Shown: positions 6,007 through 8,401 of the stretch, in pieces | How the letters are laid out: each line of letters starts with the position of its first letter | How positions within the stretch are numbered: the first letter of the stretch is position 1 | Source of the DNA: Armatimonadota bacterium | GTDB lineage: Bacteria > Sysuimicrobiota > Sysuimicrobiia > Sysuimicrobiales > JACQTN01 | Direction of reading: 5' to 3' | Assembly: GCA_016210785.1 (NCBI GenBank) | Contig: JACQTN010000354.1 | Span: 1 to 8,401 of the forward strand | Length of the DNA stretch: 8,401 bases | Translations under genes and position numbers: made by a program | The notes under the pieces: model-generated | The model's input: the letters and a program-made list of their open reading frames with translations, nothing else | Databases searched by the model: none | What the model was told of the DNA's origin: nothing

Positions 6007-6918
6007 ATGGAGTTTCTCATGCGCGAGCACGCCCCGCTGAGCGACGAGCAGTGGGGGCAGATCGACCGGGCCGTGACGGAGACCGCCAGGCGCCTGCTGG
6101 TGGGGCGCCGCGTGCTGCCCGTCTTCGGGCCGGTGGGTGCGGGCCAGCAGATCGTCTTCCGCGACACGCTGGCCGGTCGCTCCGCGGCGTCCGTGGACCG
6201 CTGGGGCGAAGGGGGAGGGGAGGCGCTGCACGTCGGCGATCGCCATCTGGTCAACGTCCCGCTGCTGTACCGGGACTTCCGCCTGCACTGGCGCGACGTG
6301 GAGACCAGCCGGCAGAGCCAGATCCCGCTGGACACCAGCGCCGCGGCGGAGGCGGCCGCGGCGGTGGCGATGCTGGAGGACGACCTGATCTTCAACGGCT
6401 CGGCCGCCTGGCAGCAGGTGGGTCTGTGCACGGCGTCGGGGCGGCAGACCGCGCCGCTGCGCGACTGGAACGTCTACGGCACGGCCCACCGCGACGTGGC
6501 GAACGCCGTCGGCATGCTGCAGAGCGCCGGCTTCCCGGGGCCGTACGCCCTGGTGCTGAGCCCGGGGCTGTTCGCCGCCGCCACGCGGCCCGTGGTGGGC
6601 CACGAGCTGGAGATCGAAGCCTTGCGCGAACTGGCCGCCGACGGCGTGTTCCCGTCCGTGGCGCTCCGGGACTCGCGCGCGGTGCTGCTGGCGTCGGTGC
6701 CGCACGCGCTGGATCTCGTCATCGCCCAGGACCTGGTCACGGCCTTCCTCGATCCCGACCAGATGAATCTGATCTTCCGGGTCGTGGAGGCCTTGGCGCT
6801 GCGCGTCAAGCGCCCGGAGGCCGTCTGCGTGCTGGAGGGGCGCGGGGCAGGCGCAGGCGGGCGCCAGGGTGGGGGAGCCCGTCAGGGACGCGGGCGGCGT
6901 CGGGCTCCCGGCCGATGA
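6007..6918 (+). CDS. Family-1 encapsulin shell protein (HK97 fold, linocin M18-like) with basic C-terminal extension
   Basis: Encapsulins self-assemble into icosahedral protein shells that enclose cargo enzymes. The 303-residue sequence carries the family's marks: N-terminal EFLMREHAPLSDEQW (the helix that lines the interior and docks cargo), a conserved LLVGRRVLPV strand with GP, the E-loop region near 50-80, DFRLHWRDVE, PLDTSAAAEAA followed by ED-DLIFNG, GPYALVLSP, DGVFPSVAL, and the end IFRVVEALALRVKRPEAVCVLE. The usual protein stops about there (near residue 277, family length around 265-285). Here 26 further residues follow, with 8 Arg and 11 Gly. ATG 6007 is preferred over GTG 5998 because AAAGGAG lies 8 bases upstream and MEFLMRE is the normal N-terminus. 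The gene begins 5 bp after the ferritin stop, implying coupled translation and a cargo-shell operon. No viral genes surround it, so a nanocompartment rather than a prophage capsid is the better reading. Confidence 0.94.
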   Translation: MEFLMREHAPLSDEQWGQIDRAVTETARRLLVGRRVLPVFGPVGAGQQIVFRDTLAGRSAASVDRWGEGGGEALHVGDRHLVNVPLLYRDFRLHWRDVETSRQSQIPLDTSAAAEAAAAVAMLEDDLIFNGSAAWQQVGLCTASGRQTAPLRDWNVYGTAHRDVANAVGMLQSAGFPGPYALVLSPGLFAAATRPVVGHELEIEALRELAADGVFPSVALRDSRAVLLASVPHALDLVIAQDLVTAFLDPDQMNLIFRVVEALALRVKRPEAVCVLEGRGAGAGGRQGGGARQGRGRRRAPGR

Positions 6919-6938
6919 GCATCGCGCCCGGGCAGGTG

Positions 6939-6968
6939 GTGGCATCTCCGGAGGAAATTCCCTACAAT
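6939..6968 (+). promoter_or_regulatory. Candidate promoter for superoxide dismutase gene
   Basis: TACAAT (6963-6968) is a good -10, and GTGGCA (6939-6944) with an 18-base spacer matches four of six -35 bases. The start near 6975 gives a leader of about 75 bases. The spacer contains the small inverted repeat GGAA-A-TTCC (6953-6961), a possible operator position. This suggests the dismutase can be transcribed apart from encapsulin. Confidence 0.45.
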
Positions 6969-7050
6969 AGACGTGCTGGTCGTGTCCCGGACCGCGGGGG
7001 ATACGGCATCTGCTGTACCGGCAACTCCACTCTGAGGGGAGGGAAATCCC

Positions 7051-7668
7051 GTGCCTTATCCTAAGTTTGAGGCGAAGAAGTTTCGCGCTTTTGAGGTCGA
7101 ACTCGACGGCATCAGCAAGAAGGCGGTGGAGGCGCACGTCACGCTGTACAATGGCTACGTCGGCAAGGCCAACGAGATTCTCGGCAAGCTGGCCGAGATG
7201 ACCCCCGATCCCGCCAAGGCCAACCCCACCTACTCCGACATTCGCGTGCTAAAGGTGGAGCTGACCCGGGCGCTCGGCGGCGTGAAGAACCACGAGGTCT
7301 ACTTCGGCCACCTGGGCGGCAAGGGCGGCAAGCCCTCGGGCAAGCTGCTGGCCATGATCGAGCGCGACTTCGGCTCCTCCGAGAAGTGGCAGGCGGACCT
7401 GAAGGCCACCGGCATCGCCGCCCGCGGTTGGGCCTGGACAGCCTTTGACTGGGAGGGTCAGACGCTGTTCAACTTCATCGGCGACGAGCAGAACACGTAC
7501 CCGGTGTGGAACTGCACGCCGCTGGTGGCCCTGGACGTCTTCGAGCACGCCTACTTCATGGACTTCGGCACCAACAAGGGCGGCTATATCGACGCCTTCT
7601 TCCGCAACCTGGACTGGGCGGCGGTGGAGGCGGTGGCGACCAAGATGGGCATCCCCGGTCTGGCCTGA
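7051..7668 (+). CDS. Superoxide dismutase, Fe/Mn family
   Basis: This enzyme converts superoxide to hydrogen peroxide and oxygen. The 205-residue, leaderless protein has the four expected metal ligands: H29 (AHVTLYNGY), H81 (KNHEVYFGH), D162 and H166 (LDVFEHAYF). ARGWAWTAFDW, TPLVALD and YIDAFFRNLDW are C-terminal domain landmarks. The usual DVWEHAYY signature is changed to DVFEHAYF. Metal choice hints: glycine (G77) lies four residues before H81 and glutamine (Q147) fifteen before D162, the arrangement seen in Mn-type rather than Fe-type enzymes. This is inference from spacing by eye. The start is GTG 7051, with GGGGAGGG seven bases upstream; no better ATG exists. It lies 132 bp after encapsulin and is followed by a sigma factor gene. 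A cytosolic role protecting iron-handling neighbours fits the context. Confidence 0.96.
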   Translation: MPYPKFEAKKFRAFEVELDGISKKAVEAHVTLYNGYVGKANEILGKLAEMTPDPAKANPTYSDIRVLKVELTRALGGVKNHEVYFGHLGGKGGKPSGKLLAMIERDFGSSEKWQADLKATGIAARGWAWTAFDWEGQTLFNFIGDEQNTYPVWNCTPLVALDVFEHAYFMDFGTNKGGYIDAFFRNLDWAAVEAVATKMGIPGLA

Positions 7669-7689
7669 GCCACCGGGAACTGAGGGGGG

Positions 7690-7704
7690 CGGCGGCCGGC
7701 GCCG
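7690..7704. terminator. Short GC-rich hairpin after superoxide dismutase gene
   Basis: CGGCG (7690-7694) and CGCCG (7700-7704) can form a 5-bp stem around GCCGG, 22 bases after the dismutase stop. A second small stem (AGTGG 7710-7714 with CCACT 7722-7726) follows. Neither has a T-run. They may attenuate read-through into the sigma factor gene, but the support is weak in DNA this rich in G and C. Confidence 0.25.
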
Positions 7705-7782
7705 TGGGCAGTGGGGTTCAACCACTAAACCCGGTGTCCGGCCGCGGCCGTCTATAGAGGTAGCAACTGGTAGGGGGAGGAT

Positions 7783-8367
7783 ATGGCCGACGCGGGGAGG
7801 CCGATGGACGCTGAAGACCGCTCATTGATCGAGGCCTTCCGGCGCGGGGAGGAGAGCGCGTACACGGCGCTGGTGGTCAAGCACCGCGACGCCGTTTACC
7901 GCATCGCCCGGCGGTTTCTGGGCAACCACGAGGATGCCGCCGACATCGCGCAGGAGGTCCTCATCCGGGTGTACAAGGCGCTGCCGGCCTTCGACGGGCG
8001 CTGTGCCTTCAGGACCTGGCTCTACCGCATCACCGTGAACCTGTGCATCGACCACCGGGACCGCTGGAGCCGGGCGCCCCAAATCGCTCTCGACGAGGTG
8101 CCCCGCGAGCCCGTGGACGACCAGGACCCGGCGGAGGCGGTCGCGCAGCGGGAGCTGGGACGCCAGGTCGCCCGCGCGATCCAGGACCTGCCTCCACGGC
8201 AGCGGGCGGCGGTGGTTCTTCGGCTCTATCACGACCTGCCCTACGCCGACATCGCCCGGATCCTGGAGTGTGCCGAGGGCACGGTCAAGGCGACCATGTT
8301 CGCCGCCCTGGCCAAGCTCCGGCGGGCGCTGGCACCCCACGTGGTGAAGGGACGGTATGAGGTGTAA
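7783..8367 (+). CDS. RNA polymerase ECF sigma factor (sigma-70 family, region 2 and region 4 only)
   Basis: An extracytoplasmic-function sigma factor directs RNA polymerase to a small regulon in response to a signal, usually under anti-sigma control. The 194 residues hold sigma region 2 (about 15-88: YRIARRFLGNHEDAADIAQEV, then F-R-T-W-LYRITVNLCIDHRDR, with promoter-melting and -10 contacts). A short acidic linker (DEVPREPVDDQDPAEAV) follows. Region 4 (about 130-185: LPPRQRAAVVLRLYHDLPYADIA and the recognition helix AEGTVKATMFAALAKLRRAL) binds the -35 element. Region 1.1 and region 3 are absent, as usual for ECF factors. Two starts are possible: ATG 7783 (GGGGGAGG two bases upstream) and ATG 7804 (GGGGAGG three bases upstream); both spacings are tight, and the shorter form begins MDAEDRSLIEAF like many relatives. 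The gene overlaps the next start, suggesting coupled translation. Confidence 0.95.
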   Translation: MADAGRPMDAEDRSLIEAFRRGEESAYTALVVKHRDAVYRIARRFLGNHEDAADIAQEVLIRVYKALPAFDGRCAFRTWLYRITVNLCIDHRDRWSRAPQIALDEVPREPVDDQDPAEAVAQRELGRQVARAIQDLPPRQRAAVVLRLYHDLPYADIARILECAEGTVKATMFAALAKLRRALAPHVVKGRYEV

Positions 8368-8401
8368 GGAAGCTCGCGATCAGATCACCGTGGCCACCAC
8401 C
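8357..8401 (+). CDS. Start of gene overlapping the sigma factor, possible anti-sigma factor (cut off by window end)
   Basis: ATG 8357-8359 lies inside the last codons of the sigma factor gene, with AAGGGA a few bases upstream, and the frame stays open to the window end. Only 15 residues are visible: MRCKEARDQITVATT. The short M-x-C-K/x-E-A-R beginning resembles the zinc-binding anti-sigma family (zf-HC2), whose first cysteine lies at residue 3 or so, and an 11-base overlap with an ECF sigma gene is the usual arrangement for such pairs. The visible length is too short to prove it, and any small protein coupled to the sigma gene remains possible. Confidence 0.5.
   Translation, partial: MRCKEARDQITVATT

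Noticed and set aside
6007..6918. HK97-type major capsid protein of a prophage
   Set aside because: There is no terminase, portal, protease, tail or integrase gene nearby. The sequence matches encapsulin landmarks and sits with a ferritin-like gene.
6913..6933. CGATG-AG-CATCG and GCCCGGGC near the encapsulin stop as a terminator
   Set aside because: The loop is too short in one and absent in the other, with no T-run. They are likely incidental in GC-rich sequence.
5665..7137. Long open frame on the minus strand opposite ferritin and encapsulin (490 codons)
   Set aside because: It spans two well-supported plus-strand genes and the gap between them, and its composition is typical of antisense high-GC DNA.
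7675..7707. GGGAACT at 7675-7681 as an ECF-type -35 for autoregulation of the sigma gene
   Set aside because: The nearest CGT-type -10 is about 22 bases away, longer than the usual spacing, so the pair is not convincing.
7753..7758. TATAGA as a -10 box for the sigma factor gene
   Set aside because: No -35-like hexamer occurs at 16-19 bases upstream.
1..8401. CRISPR array, tRNA, rRNA, insertion sequence or attachment site
   Set aside because: No regularly spaced long repeats, cloverleaf-like sequences, transposase motifs or terminal inverted repeats were seen in the gaps, all of which are under 200 bases once the small zinc-ribbon gene is counted.

Overview
The window is 8.4 kb of very G+C-rich bacterial chromosome. 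It has strong third-position GC bias, frequent GTG starts and no insertion-sequence, phage or tRNA signal. Gene families do not fix the taxon. A high-GC, probably aerobic soil, sediment or thermal-environment bacterium (Terrabacteria-like or Rokubacteria-like) would fit, but that is inference.

Layout. (1) 1-2099, plus strand: the 3' end of ribH (lumazine synthase), then 19 bp later a secreted family-5 solute-binding protein with no permease genes beside it. (2) 2139-2918, minus strand: a small membrane-anchored protein with a coiled coil, one membrane span and a periodic beta-type repeat domain; convergent with the binding protein. (3) 2919-3101: a divergent intergenic region carrying three 14-bp direct repeats (core GGTTCCNCAA). 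(4) 3102-4706, plus strand: a YtcJ-type metal-dependent amidohydrolase. (5) 4777-4947, minus strand: a 56-residue zinc-ribbon protein, divergent from the next block. (6) 5120-6918, plus strand: the most notable part, a ferritin-like protein with two fused ferritin domains followed 5 bp later by a family-1 encapsulin (HK97-fold shell protein) with an Arg/Gly-rich C-terminal tail. (7) 7051-7668: an Fe/Mn superoxide dismutase with its own likely promoter. (8) 7783-8401: an ECF sigma factor overlapping the start of a short-visible downstream gene that may be its anti-sigma factor.

How the genes may work together: encapsulin shells commonly carry ferritin-like, iron-oxidising cargo, and superoxide dismutase limits superoxide that would release iron. 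Blocks 6 to 8 therefore read as an iron-storage and oxidative-stress island, perhaps with a dedicated ECF regulator. The candidate new biology is the encapsulin system itself. Its presumed cargo is a tandem two-domain ferritin with one domain missing a usual metal ligand, it has no recognisable C-terminal cargo-loading peptide, and the shell has a basic tail predicted to face outward. The remaining genes look like ordinary metabolism and transport, apart from the iteron-like repeats and the repeat-domain membrane protein.
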